Source: Dethiosulfatibacter sp.
GTDB taxonomy: Bacteria; Bacillota_A; Clostridia; Tissierellales; Dethiosulfatibacteraceae
Assembly: GCA_019084435.1 (NCBI GenBank)
Contig: JAHRFV010000244.1
Coordinates: 1 to 11,011, forward strand
Direction of reading: 5' to 3'
Length of the DNA: 11,011 bases
The position numbers and the translations under genes were made by a program. Below, one piece after another: positions 4,974-11,011 of the stretch. Every line of letters begins with the position of its first letter. The stretch's first letter is position 1. The notes under the pieces are model-generated. The model was not told the DNA's origin. It did no database searches and saw nothing but the letters and a program-made list of their open reading frames with translations.

Positions 4974-7577
4974 CTATATTTTCTTTGTGTTCATAACTCT
5001 CATTGAATTTAATACTGCAATAACAGTCACACCAACGTCTGCAAACACCGCTTCCCACAACGACGCTACTCCAACTGCTCCTAAGATCAAGAAGATTGCT
5101 TTTACTCCTAATGCAAATATTATATTTTGCCAAACAATTCGTCTTGTTCTTCTAGCAATTTTTATCCCAATAACCAACTTCGAAGGCTCATCTGTCATTA
5201 AAACAATATCCGCAGCTTCAATAGCCGCATCAGATCCTAGTCCACCCATTGCTATACCAACATCTGCTCTAGCTAATACAGGAGCATCATTAATACCATC
5301 ACCTACAAATACCAGTTTCCCTTTAGAAGTTATCATGTCATCAAGCATTTCAAGTTTTTCAACCTTTTGATGTGGCAACAATTCTGAATACACTTTATCT
5401 AAACCTAATTTTGAGCCTATACGATCTGCAACCACGCTATTATCACCTGTTAACATAACAATATTTTTAACACCCATTTTCTTAAGTTCTCTAATTGCTG
5501 TTTCAGAGTCAGTTTTCACTTCATCGGCTATGATGATATATCCACTATACTTGTTATTTACAGCAATATGGACTACTGTTCCATAATCGTCCACCTCTGG
5601 GCAATCAATATTCTCTTTGTCCATTAGTTTTTTATTTCCAGCCAATACTATTTCTTTTTTTACATTTACTTTTATACCATGTCCAGAAATTTCTTCATAA
5701 TCTTTAACTTCACTCTGATCTACAACTTTACCATACTCATTTAATATTGATAAAGCGATTGGATGATTTGAAAAACATTCAGCAAAGGCTGCATACTCTA
5801 GAAGGTCATCTTTATCCATATCACCAGCACTTACTAATCTAGTTACTTTAAAGACACCCTGAGTCAATGTGCCAGTTTTATCAAATACCACAGTATCTAT
5901 GTTATTTAGTGCTTCAAGATAATTACTGCCTTTTATCAAAACACCTCTTTTGGAAGCACCACCTATACCACCAAAAAATCCCAACGGAATTGAAACTACA
6001 AGAGCACATGGGCAAGATATTACTAGAAACACTAAAGCTCTATAAAGCCAATCGGAAAATATAGCACCTTCAATAATGAATGGTGGAATTACTGCTAAAG
6101 CTATAGCTGTGAAAACAACAAAAGGTGTGTAGTATTTTGAAAACTTGGTGATGAAATTTTCTGTAGGTGCTTTTTTACTACTTGCATTCTGAACCAAATC
6201 CAATATTTTTGATACAGTTGATTCACTAAAGTTTTTAGTAACTTTAACAGTTATAACGCCACTAACATTGATAAATCCACTCAGCACATCATCTGAAATT
6301 TTAACACTTCTTGGTACTGATTCTCCAGTTAAAGCTGATGTATCTACCATAGACTTTCCTTCGATTACCACTCCATCTAGTGGAACTCTTTCGCCAGGTT
6401 TTACTAGAATTTCATCACCTATCAACACCTCTTCGGGTGTCACTCTAAGAATTTCATTATGAAGTTTTAAATTTGCGAATTCCGGTCTGATATCCATTAA
6501 AGCGGATATTGATTTTCTTGAATGATTGACAGCTTTTGCTTGCAGGTACTCGCCTACTTGGAAAAACAACATAACAGCAACACCTTCTGGAGCTTCATTT
6601 ATAGCAAACGCACCAATAGTGGCAATGAAAACTAAGAAGTTTTCATCAAACATCTGACCTCTTATTATATTTCTTAAAGCTTTTTTAATAACCACAGAAC
6701 CTGCTAAAATATAACTTAGGATAAATATTGATATTTCAATACTCTGATTCATATTTGTTAAAAGTGCTATGAAAAATAGTATTGATGATACCATCAACTT
6801 AGTTGACTGCCTTTTATACCACTTTTCTTTTTTCTCGTCTTCTTGTCCTAATTTTCTTTTTTCTTCTAATACCTTGACATCAGGTTCTATTTTACTAACA
6901 ATCGCGGTTACATTTTCAACAATTTTTCTATAAGATAATCTATCACTCAGTTCAATTATAAATTTACTTGATGCGAAGTCTATAAATGCAGTATCCACGC
7001 CTTCCATGTTTTTAACTTTATCTTCAATCTTAGTTGCACAACTACTGCAAGAGAGACCTTCCAAAATTAACACTTTTTTGTGTGTAACCTCAAGAGGAAT
7101 TTCAGTAACAACTACTTCCGATTCAATTTTATTTATCATCTTTTTAATTTCTGATTCTAATTGTTCAATTACATCTGTGCCAGAGTATTCTACTTTCATA
7201 CTCTTTGTAGCAAAATTTACATTTGAATTTTCTACACCTGTGATTTGTTTGATCTCAGATTCTATCTTAGCTGCACAATTTGCACACCCCAAATTTTCCA
7301 AGTTATATTTTTTCACTTGTATCGCCACTTTTATGATCTGAATATCCTTTTCTTTTACTATTACAAGTGGTTCAATCTTTTTTACAATATCTTTAGTCTT
7401 CATTATCACATTTTGGACTAATTCACCATCTACTTCAATATAGATTGTCTGAGTAGCGAAATTGACTGATACAACTTTTACTCCTTTAATTTTTTTTACT
7501 AAATCTTCTATTTTCCCGGCACAACTTGTGCAACTCAGTCCATCAAGTATCAGTTCTACTTTAGTTACTTGTTTCAT
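4974..7577 (-). CDS. cadA: Cd/Zn/Pb-exporting P1B-type ATPase with three HMA domains
   Basis: This is a membrane pump that exports divalent soft metals using ATP. The 867 residues begin with three heavy-metal-associated domains carrying CxxC at 16/19, 98/101 and 177/180. Next come the transmembrane core, the actuator LTGES (416-420), the metal-channel SCPCALV (CPC 522-524), phosphorylation Asp566 in DKTGTLT, the HP motif (His605-Pro606), TGDN (710-713) and GDGIND (759-764). In the last helices Lys826 and Asp847 (ADVGVT) match the P1B-2 pattern of ZntA/CadA, which favours Cd/Zn/Pb over copper. CadA proteins usually have one or two HMA domains; three makes this longer than typical. AAAGGAGG lies before ATG 7577, 41 bp after the repressor stop, so the two form an operon under the 8063-8091 promoter. 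Confidence 0.95.
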   Translation of the reverse strand: MKQVTKVELILDGLSCTSCAGKIEDLVKKIKGVKVVSVNFATQTIYIEVDGELVQNVIMKTKDIVKKIEPLVIVKEKDIQIIKVAIQVKKYNLENLGCANCAAKIESEIKQITGVENSNVNFATKSMKVEYSGTDVIEQLESEIKKMINKIESEVVVTEIPLEVTHKKVLILEGLSCSSCATKIEDKVKNMEGVDTAFIDFASSKFIIELSDRLSYRKIVENVTAIVSKIEPDVKVLEEKRKLGQEDEKKEKWYKRQSTKLMVSSILFFIALLTNMNQSIEISIFILSYILAGSVVIKKALRNIIRGQMFDENFLVFIATIGAFAINEAPEGVAVMLFFQVGEYLQAKAVNHSRKSISALMDIRPEFANLKLHNEILRVTPEEVLIGDEILVKPGERVPLDGVVIEGKSMVDTSALTGESVPRSVKISDDVLSGFINVSGVITVKVTKNFSESTVSKILDLVQNASSKKAPTENFITKFSKYYTPFVVFTAIALAVIPPFIIEGAIFSDWLYRALVFLVISCPCALVVSIPLGFFGGIGGASKRGVLIKGSNYLEALNNIDTVVFDKTGTLTQGVFKVTRLVSAGDMDKDDLLEYAAFAECFSNHPIALSILNEYGKVVDQSEVKDYEEISGHGIKVNVKKEIVLAGNKKLMDKENIDCPEVDDYGTVVHIAVNNKYSGYIIIADEVKTDSETAIRELKKMGVKNIVMLTGDNSVVADRIGSKLGLDKVYSELLPHQKVEKLEMLDDMITSKGKLVFVGDGINDAPVLARADVGIAMGGLGSDAAIEAADIVLMTDEPSKLVIGIKIARRTRRIVWQNIIFALGVKAIFLILGAVGVASLWEAVFADVGVTVIAVLNSMRVMNTKKI

Positions 7578-7618
7578 AATAATTCTCCTCCTTTACTGTT
7601 TTATACGGGTGTTCTTTT

Positions 7619-7990
7619 CTAATCATTTTTAACATTTGGTATCAACCCTGTTAGAATCAAGTCATATACTCTACTGTCAGCAATTGTATAATATACAACT
7701 TTTCCATCTTTTCTAAACTTGACAATGTTTGACATTCTAAGCGTTTTTAGCTGATGTGATATTGTAGATCTATTAATATCTAATAATGCTGAAATGTCGC
7801 AAACACACATTTCTTCTTCAAGCAATGCTGAAATGATTTTTATCCTAGTGGAATCTCCAAGTATTTTGAATAATTCAGCTAGATTATCCATATTTTGAGA
7901 TGATGTCATATTTTTTGATACTTTTAAAATTACATCCTCATGAATTATGTTTATCTCACACATATCAGTATTAAATTTCATATTATTCAA
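7619..7990 (-). CDS. cadC: CadC-like ArsR/SmtB metal-sensing repressor
   Basis: This is a dimeric winged-helix repressor that leaves DNA when it binds metal. The core reads LAELFKILGDSTRIKIISAL, then EMCVCDISALL, whose two Cys match the Cd-binding CVC of CadC, then the recognition helix NRSTISHQLKTL and the wing FRKDGKVVYYTI. An N-terminal Cys (TDMCEIN) matches Cys7 of S. aureus CadC (DTCEIFC), but the position of Cys11 is Ile. The alpha-5 site is not kept, with Arg where CadC has a His. The frame is open to ATG 8047, but that lies beside the predicted transcript start. AGAAGGG lies 5 bp before TTG 7990 and 14 bp before ATG 7981, so one of those is the start. cadA follows after 41 bp. Confidence 0.9.
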   Translation of the reverse strand: MNNMKFNTDMCEINIIHEDVILKVSKNMTSSQNMDNLAELFKILGDSTRIKIISALLEEEMCVCDISALLDINRSTISHQLKTLRMSNIVKFRKDGKVVYYTIADSRVYDLILTGLIPNVKND

Positions 7991-8037
7991 CCAATCCCTT
8001 CTCTTATTATACGTTCGATTATTTATGCGTCGCGAGA

Positions 8038-8061
8038 ACATGTGCACGTGTGCTCACATGT
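8038..8061. promoter_or_regulatory. Probable CadC operator (24-bp inverted repeat)
   Basis: Plus-strand ACATGTG (8038-8044) and CACATGT (8055-8061) form 7-bp perfect arms around a GC-containing centre that includes CACGTG. It starts one base past the -10 box of the cad promoter and covers the predicted transcript start. This is the usual place for ArsR-family autorepression. Assignment to CadC is inferred from position and symmetry. Confidence 0.7.
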
Positions 8062-8062
8062 A

Positions 8063-8091
8063 ATTATATGTTTTTTTATCTGATTAGTCAA
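8063..8091 (-). promoter_or_regulatory. cadC-cadA promoter
   Basis: On the minus strand TTGACT (8086-8091) and a perfect TATAAT (8063-8068) are spaced 17 bp, a strong sigma-A-type promoter. The predicted start is near 8056, inside the inverted repeat, leaving a leader of about 65 nt before cadC. Upstream to 8368 nothing else is recognised. Confidence 0.85.
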
Positions 8092-8368
8092 TAGGTATAT
8101 AGTTTTAAAACATTTTTAGTCTAAAGAAATATTGTAACGCTTCTGTCATGACTATTAATTCTTAATATAGTTGTGATATCTATGGTGTTTTAAAGCCTTA
8201 AAGGCATTCCTCCACATTAAAATTCAATTAGTAACTTTCGCCAAAAGTACTTGCATAAAACATATAAGGACATGAAAAGGATGAGGGGTTTGATTTGGAT
8301 GGGTTACTCTAAGTTAAACAGATTTCTTAAGGTCATATAAAATAAGACCAATATGAGGAGAAATAATC

Positions 8369-8524
8369 ATGTCTAATGTTAAGCGTCAAAGCTATAGAAT
8401 AGAACATGCATTAATCAAATGCATATACTTGCTAAATAGAGCCATCGTTCCATCGGAACGGTGGCTCAAAATGGTCCGGAATATGCATAAACGTGTAGCT
8501 CTCAAAATAAACTCTGCCAATTAA
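8369..8524 (+). CDS. Small basic protein, 51 aa, unrecognised
   Basis: ATG 8369 follows GAGGAG by 8 bp, a good ribosome site. A plausible TAAAAT -10 lies about 30 bp upstream, with a weak TTAAAC -35. The product begins MSNVKRQSYRIEHALIKC. It is Arg/Lys-rich, has no membrane segment, and may form two or three helices, including a RAIVPSERWLKMV stretch. It is the only plus-strand candidate gene of note and lies between the divergent cad promoter and the IS66 end. Its 5' codons contain a copy of the IS-end motif TAAGCGTCAAA, and its middle contains a 29-bp hairpin. It may be a genuine small gene or the truncated start of one interrupted nearby. The family is unknown. Confidence 0.4.
   Translation: MSNVKRQSYRIEHALIKCIYLLNRAIVPSERWLKMVRNMHKRVALKINSAN
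8439..8467. repeat. Strong hairpin inside the small ORF
   Basis: GAGCCATCGTTCC (8439-8451) pairs with GGAACGGTGGCTC (8455-8467) over 13 bp with one G-T wobble and a 3-nt loop. No good T tract follows on either strand. It could be a structured RNA, a decayed terminator or a protein-binding palindrome. Confidence 0.7.
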
Positions 8525-8610
8525 AGAAACCATCAGAGTGTGTTATTCAATTTTATCGGTAAGCGTCAAACCTAACGCACATAAAATAATCAACGAAACC
8601 ATGCTAAACT

Positions 8611-8650
8611 AAAAACGCCACACGAGACTGATCTCGTATGGCTGATCTTT
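8611..8650. terminator. Terminator downstream of tnpC
   Basis: GCCACACGAGA (8617-8627) and TCTCGTATGGC (8632-8642) form an 11-bp stem with one mismatch and a CTGA loop. A five-T tract lies on the minus-strand side (8615-8611) and CTTTTT on the plus side. It follows the tnpC stop closely and lies inside the IS. It probably ends tnp transcription and blocks read-in from outside. Confidence 0.78.
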
Positions 8651-10240
8651 TTAAGTAAATTCTTCTCTTTTTATTTTAATCACATTTGGCAATTCTTTTG
8701 ACCACGGCAATAAAGCATCCAATACATCCGGGTTTTCTACATCCGTATTTGGAAGCTGTTCAAATAGGTAATTCAGGTATTCGAACGGATTTAAACTGTT
8801 GGCCTTGGCCGTCTGTACAATAGAGTAACATAGCGCGCTAGCGGTTGCGCCTTTTGGTGACTTTGAAAAAAGATAGTTCTTTCTCCCAATCACAAAGGGT
8901 TTAATCGCCCGTTCTGCACGATTATTATCAATGGCTACGTGCCCATCATAAAGATAGGCGCTTAGCTTATCCCACTGATTGATGGAATAATTAATAGCTT
9001 CACCTAGTTTACTCTTTGGTAGAGCAACAGCTTTCTGGTCAGTTAACCAGTCTTTATAAGCGTCCATAATCTTTGTCGATTCTTTAAGACGAGCGGCTCT
9101 TCTCTCATCAGGAGTGAGTTCCTTGAAGGCTTTTTCAAGGATGTAAAGGTCCTTGAAGAATTTAAGTGCTTCATTCGCCTTGGTCTCGCTGAGGTCACAG
9201 CCTTTAGGCATCGCTTTTAGTGCGTCAGTATACTTGCGACGTGCATGCGCCATGCAACCTACTTGCGTGACGCCTTCAACTAGGTTATATCCTTTATAAC
9301 CATCCGTTTGAAGACAGCCTTTAAAGCCATCTAAGAACATTTTAGGATATTTGCCGGTGCGTCCGGGTTGATAGTCATATAGATAAATAGGATGATTACC
9401 TTTTTCACCGCTTGCATAAAGCCACATGTAGCAGTTGCCCTTCTTCACATCAATCACTTGAAGTGGACTCTCGTCTGCGTGAATCATGCGTTCTTTCAGC
9501 AGATGGGCATGCATACGATCATAAATAAGTTTTAGCCACTTATCTGAAGCACGCATCACCCAATGCGCCATGTTTTGTCTTGAAATATCAAGACCATAGT
9601 TGAGCAGCGCTTCTTCTTGACGGTAGAGTGGCAGTGCCAAGTTGTATTTGTTGTCTATGATATAAGACAGTAGTGATGCAGATGCCATGCTACCAGGTAG
9701 TGGCGGCTTAGGCGACGGCGCTGTGATAATGGTACCTGTCGTTCCTTCGTTATCACATTTTCTACATGCATAGACTATTTTCTTGTGATGTACCATCTTT
9801 ACCTTTGCAGGGATAATCACAAGTTCTTTACGAATCTCAGTTTTCATCTCGTGAAGTGGGTGATCACAGGTTGAACAAAGTTGGTCATCTCCTGTAAGGG
9901 TATAGATGATTTCTTCTACCGGAAGATCCGCATAAGTCTTTCTTGATTTACTCTTACCTGTGCGTCTTTTTTCAATGACTTCATCTAGAACTGGCTCTTC
10001 GTGAGGCTGCTGTGAGAGCTTTTCGACTTCGTTGATGCTGAGTTGTTCAGGATGAACCTTTTCACTTGAAGAGCCAAATTTCTGGTGTTGGAACAGTCTA
10101 AATTGTTCCTCGTAATATTTCACCTTGGCTTTTAGTTCAAGATTCTCATGCTCCAAACTCATCAGTCTAGATTCAAGAACAGGTATCTTATTTTCAGTTG
10201 TATGGGTAGTCTCTAAACGAGTATTTGGAGTGGTTTTCAT
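8651..10240 (-). CDS. tnpC: IS66 transposase TnpC
   Basis: This is the DDE transposase that cuts and joins the IS ends. The frame opens at ATG 10276, but that codon directly follows a terminator-like T tract with no ribosome site. ATG 10240 (MKTTPNTR) gives a normal N-terminus of 529 residues and is preferred. Numbering from 10276, an N-terminal coiled-coil (about 33-62) precedes FGSSSEK, then a zinc finger (Cys134, Cys137, Cys171, Cys174). The DDE catalytic residues are Asp268 (IHADESP), Asp325 (QTDGYKGY) and Glu455 (NNRAERAIKPF). The C-terminal IS66 domain is present, and nothing looks broken. A terminator-like hairpin separates it from tnpB. Confidence 0.95.
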   Translation of the reverse strand: MKTTPNTRLETTHTTENKIPVLESRLMSLEHENLELKAKVKYYEEQFRLFQHQKFGSSSEKVHPEQLSINEVEKLSQQPHEEPVLDEVIEKRRTGKSKSRKTYADLPVEEIIYTLTGDDQLCSTCDHPLHEMKTEIRKELVIIPAKVKMVHHKKIVYACRKCDNEGTTGTIITAPSPKPPLPGSMASASLLSYIIDNKYNLALPLYRQEEALLNYGLDISRQNMAHWVMRASDKWLKLIYDRMHAHLLKERMIHADESPLQVIDVKKGNCYMWLYASGEKGNHPIYLYDYQPGRTGKYPKMFLDGFKGCLQTDGYKGYNLVEGVTQVGCMAHARRKYTDALKAMPKGCDLSETKANEALKFFKDLYILEKAFKELTPDERRAARLKESTKIMDAYKDWLTDQKAVALPKSKLGEAINYSINQWDKLSAYLYDGHVAIDNNRAERAIKPFVIGRKNYLFSKSPKGATASALCYSIVQTAKANSLNPFEYLNYLFEQLPNTDVENPDVLDALLPWSKELPNVIKIKREEFT

Positions 10241-10276
10241 AGTTTTATTATACCATTTCCATATACGTTTTACCAT

Positions 10277-10319
10277 AAAAAAAGCTGTTAAAGCGTTGAA
10301 TTTTCAACACTTTACAGCT
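10277..10319 (-). terminator. Terminator-like hairpin between tnpB and tnpC
   Basis: On the minus strand AGCTGTAAAGTGTTGAA pairs with TTCAACGCTTTAACAGCT (hairpin 10283-10319). The stem is about 17 bp with one bulge and one G-U, with a loop of AA at its tip. It is followed by seven T (10283-10277). It begins at the tnpB stop and its T tract touches ATG 10276. It has every mark of an intrinsic terminator inside the transposase operon. Confidence 0.82.
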
Positions 10320-10675
10320 CATATTAGACCACGTTCATTGACGTGTTTGTGGGCGTGACGCTCCTTTATGGAGAGCCCATCAAGTAGCCATCTAAAGGAT
10401 CTATCATCGATACTTAAATGACTTTTACCCTTTGCATCTGGCCATTGAAAGGTATCCTTTTCAAGACGTTTGTAATGAAGCCAAAACCCTGTTGTGTCCC
10501 ATTCGAGAATCTTGATTTTATCGCGGTTGCGGTTACAAAAAACAAAGAGGCTTCTTGAGAATGGGTCTAATTTAAATCGTTCACTGACGATGAGTGATAA
10601 GCCATCAATCGACTTACGAAGGTCTGTTACACCAGCTGCAAGATAAACTTGCCCATAATGCGTGGCTTTAAGCAT
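10319..10675 (-). CDS. tnpB: IS66 accessory protein TnpB
   Basis: This 118-residue IS66 Orf2-type protein carries the family signature: VYLAAGVTDLRKSIDGLS at about residues 10-27, then LFVFCNRNRDKIKILEWD and GFWLHYKRLE. It is needed with TnpC for transposition in studied IS66 elements, but its biochemical role is not defined. Its ATG overlaps the end of tnpA by 8 bp (ATGCTTAA), so the two are translationally coupled. The stop codon sits at the foot of the hairpin that precedes tnpC. Confidence 0.95.
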   Translation of the reverse strand: MLKATHYGQVYLAAGVTDLRKSIDGLSLIVSERFKLDPFSRSLFVFCNRNRDKIKILEWDTTGFWLHYKRLEKDTFQWPDAKGKSHLSIDDRSFRWLLDGLSIKERHAHKHVNERGLI

Positions 10676-10958
10676 AACGACTTATAACCTGTAGGATTTG
10701 ATCCAACTCACTTGGTTTAATGCCTTCATACCACTCCAACTTTACCTGACCAATTGTAAGTGACATGTTTCCTAACGATTGCTGTTTCACAGGCGTTAGA
10801 CTGATAAACTGGACTGGATCGCCGAACTCTGTTTCTGAAATTTGCTTCAACCGTTTGTTCCAATACTGAAAGTTATGGTAGTTAATATTGTTGTCTTTAC
10901 ACCATGCGCGTTGTTTCTGGCCACTTCGTTCTTGCTCATCGATTCTGGTTTGCCACAT
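10668..10958 (-). CDS. tnpA: IS66 accessory protein TnpA
   Basis: This 96-residue IS66 Orf1-type protein, WxxRIDEQERSGQKQRAWCK, continues with NNINYHNFQYWNKRLKQ, the helix-turn-helix-like start typical of IS66 TnpA. It is a probable DNA-binding accessory of the transposase. It is the first gene of the IS operon and overlaps tnpB by 8 bp. No strong SD is seen before ATG 10958 (AGGT about 16 bp upstream). Confidence 0.9.
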   Translation of the reverse strand: MWQTRIDEQERSGQKQRAWCKDNNINYHNFQYWNKRLKQISETEFGDPVQFISLTPVKQQSLGNMSLTIGQVKLEWYEGIKPSELDQILQVISRYA

Positions 10959-10984
10959 TAACTCTAATTCTAATACCTGTTATA

Positions 10985-11007
10985 CTCATCACCAAAGGAG
11001 TGATGAG
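10985..11007. repeat. Small inverted repeat upstream of tnpA
   Basis: CTCATCAC (10985-10992) and GTGATGAG (11000-11007) form 8-bp perfect arms with a 7-nt loop, about 30-50 bp before tnpA and near the expected IS end. It may be a regulatory hairpin in the tnp leader. The window ends here. Confidence 0.5.
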
Positions 11008-11011
11008 ATGA

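Larger units (their letters stand above)
8559..11011 (-). mobile_element. IS66-family insertion sequence, right end outside window
   Basis: The three-gene order tnpA-tnpB-tnpC on the minus strand defines an IS66-type element. The left terminus is placed at GTAAGCGTCAAACC (8559), since IS66 ends start with GTAA. The other terminal repeat should lie just beyond 11011, so the 8-bp target duplication (TTTTATCG at 8551-8558 would be this side) cannot be tested. Its genes look less AT-rich than the neighbouring operon, consistent with recent arrival. All three frames are intact. Confidence 0.88.

Noticed and set aside
4987..5370. Plus-strand ORF of 127 codons inside cadA
   Set aside because: It lies antisense to the conserved C-terminal half of the ATPase, with no family resemblance or ribosome site.
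8006..8011. Perfect TATAAT just before cadC
   Set aside because: No -35 element lies 16-18 bp upstream, and the promoter at 8063-8091 is better and overlaps the operator.
10125..10358. Plus-strand ORF across the tnpB/tnpC junction
   Set aside because: It is antisense to two well-supported IS66 genes and has no recognisable product.

Overview
The window is AT-rich, low-GC Firmicute DNA, most likely from Clostridia. This is judged from base composition, AGGAGG-type ribosome sites, a Gram-positive LexA box, a CadC-type ArsR repressor and the relatives the proteins recall. Every sizeable gene reads on the minus strand, so the biology runs from right to left. No species can be named from the sequence alone.

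Right end (8559-11011): an IS66-family insertion sequence with tnpA, tnpB and tnpC, its left terminal motif GTAAGCG at 8559, and its right end beyond the window. A terminator-like hairpin with a seven-T tract lies between tnpB and tnpC. Just outside the IS is a 51-codon plus-strand ORF (8369-8524) of unknown function. It carries a second copy of the IS-end motif and a strong internal hairpin.

Centre (8091 down to 2463): a heavy-metal and cell-envelope block. A near-consensus promoter (8063-8091), with a 24-bp inverted repeat over its start point, drives a CadC-like repressor and a Cd/Zn/Pb P1B-ATPase with three N-terminal metal-binding domains. Then come a 21-bp perfect palindrome, uppP/bacA (undecaprenyl-diphosphate phosphatase), a decayed cardiolipin synthase 3' end, lspA (signal peptidase II), a one-TM SHOCT protein and a membrane-anchored PepSY-like protein whose methionine-rich spacer is built from seven 24-bp tandem repeats. 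The repressor senses metal and the pump exports it. The lipid-carrier phosphatase and lipoprotein peptidase are envelope functions that probably travel with the resistance module. The PepSY-like protein may bind metal outside the membrane.

Left end (1-1260): a graveyard plus one compact unit. A hairpin terminator ends the PepSY-like gene. Beyond it lie a frameshifted plus-strand remnant and a stop-riddled fragment resembling the C-terminal part of BrxL (the Lon-like protein of BREX phage defence). Abutting that fragment is a promoter with a perfect LexA box in its spacer (717-745). It points at a sigma-70-region-4/ArpU-like HTH gene (142-543), whose 3' end runs into an array of about ten GTNYCA hexamers at exactly 11-bp spacing (51-155). 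SOS promoter, HTH gene and helically phased array together look like a self-contained, possibly undescribed regulatory or mobile unit. This is the most interesting item in the window.
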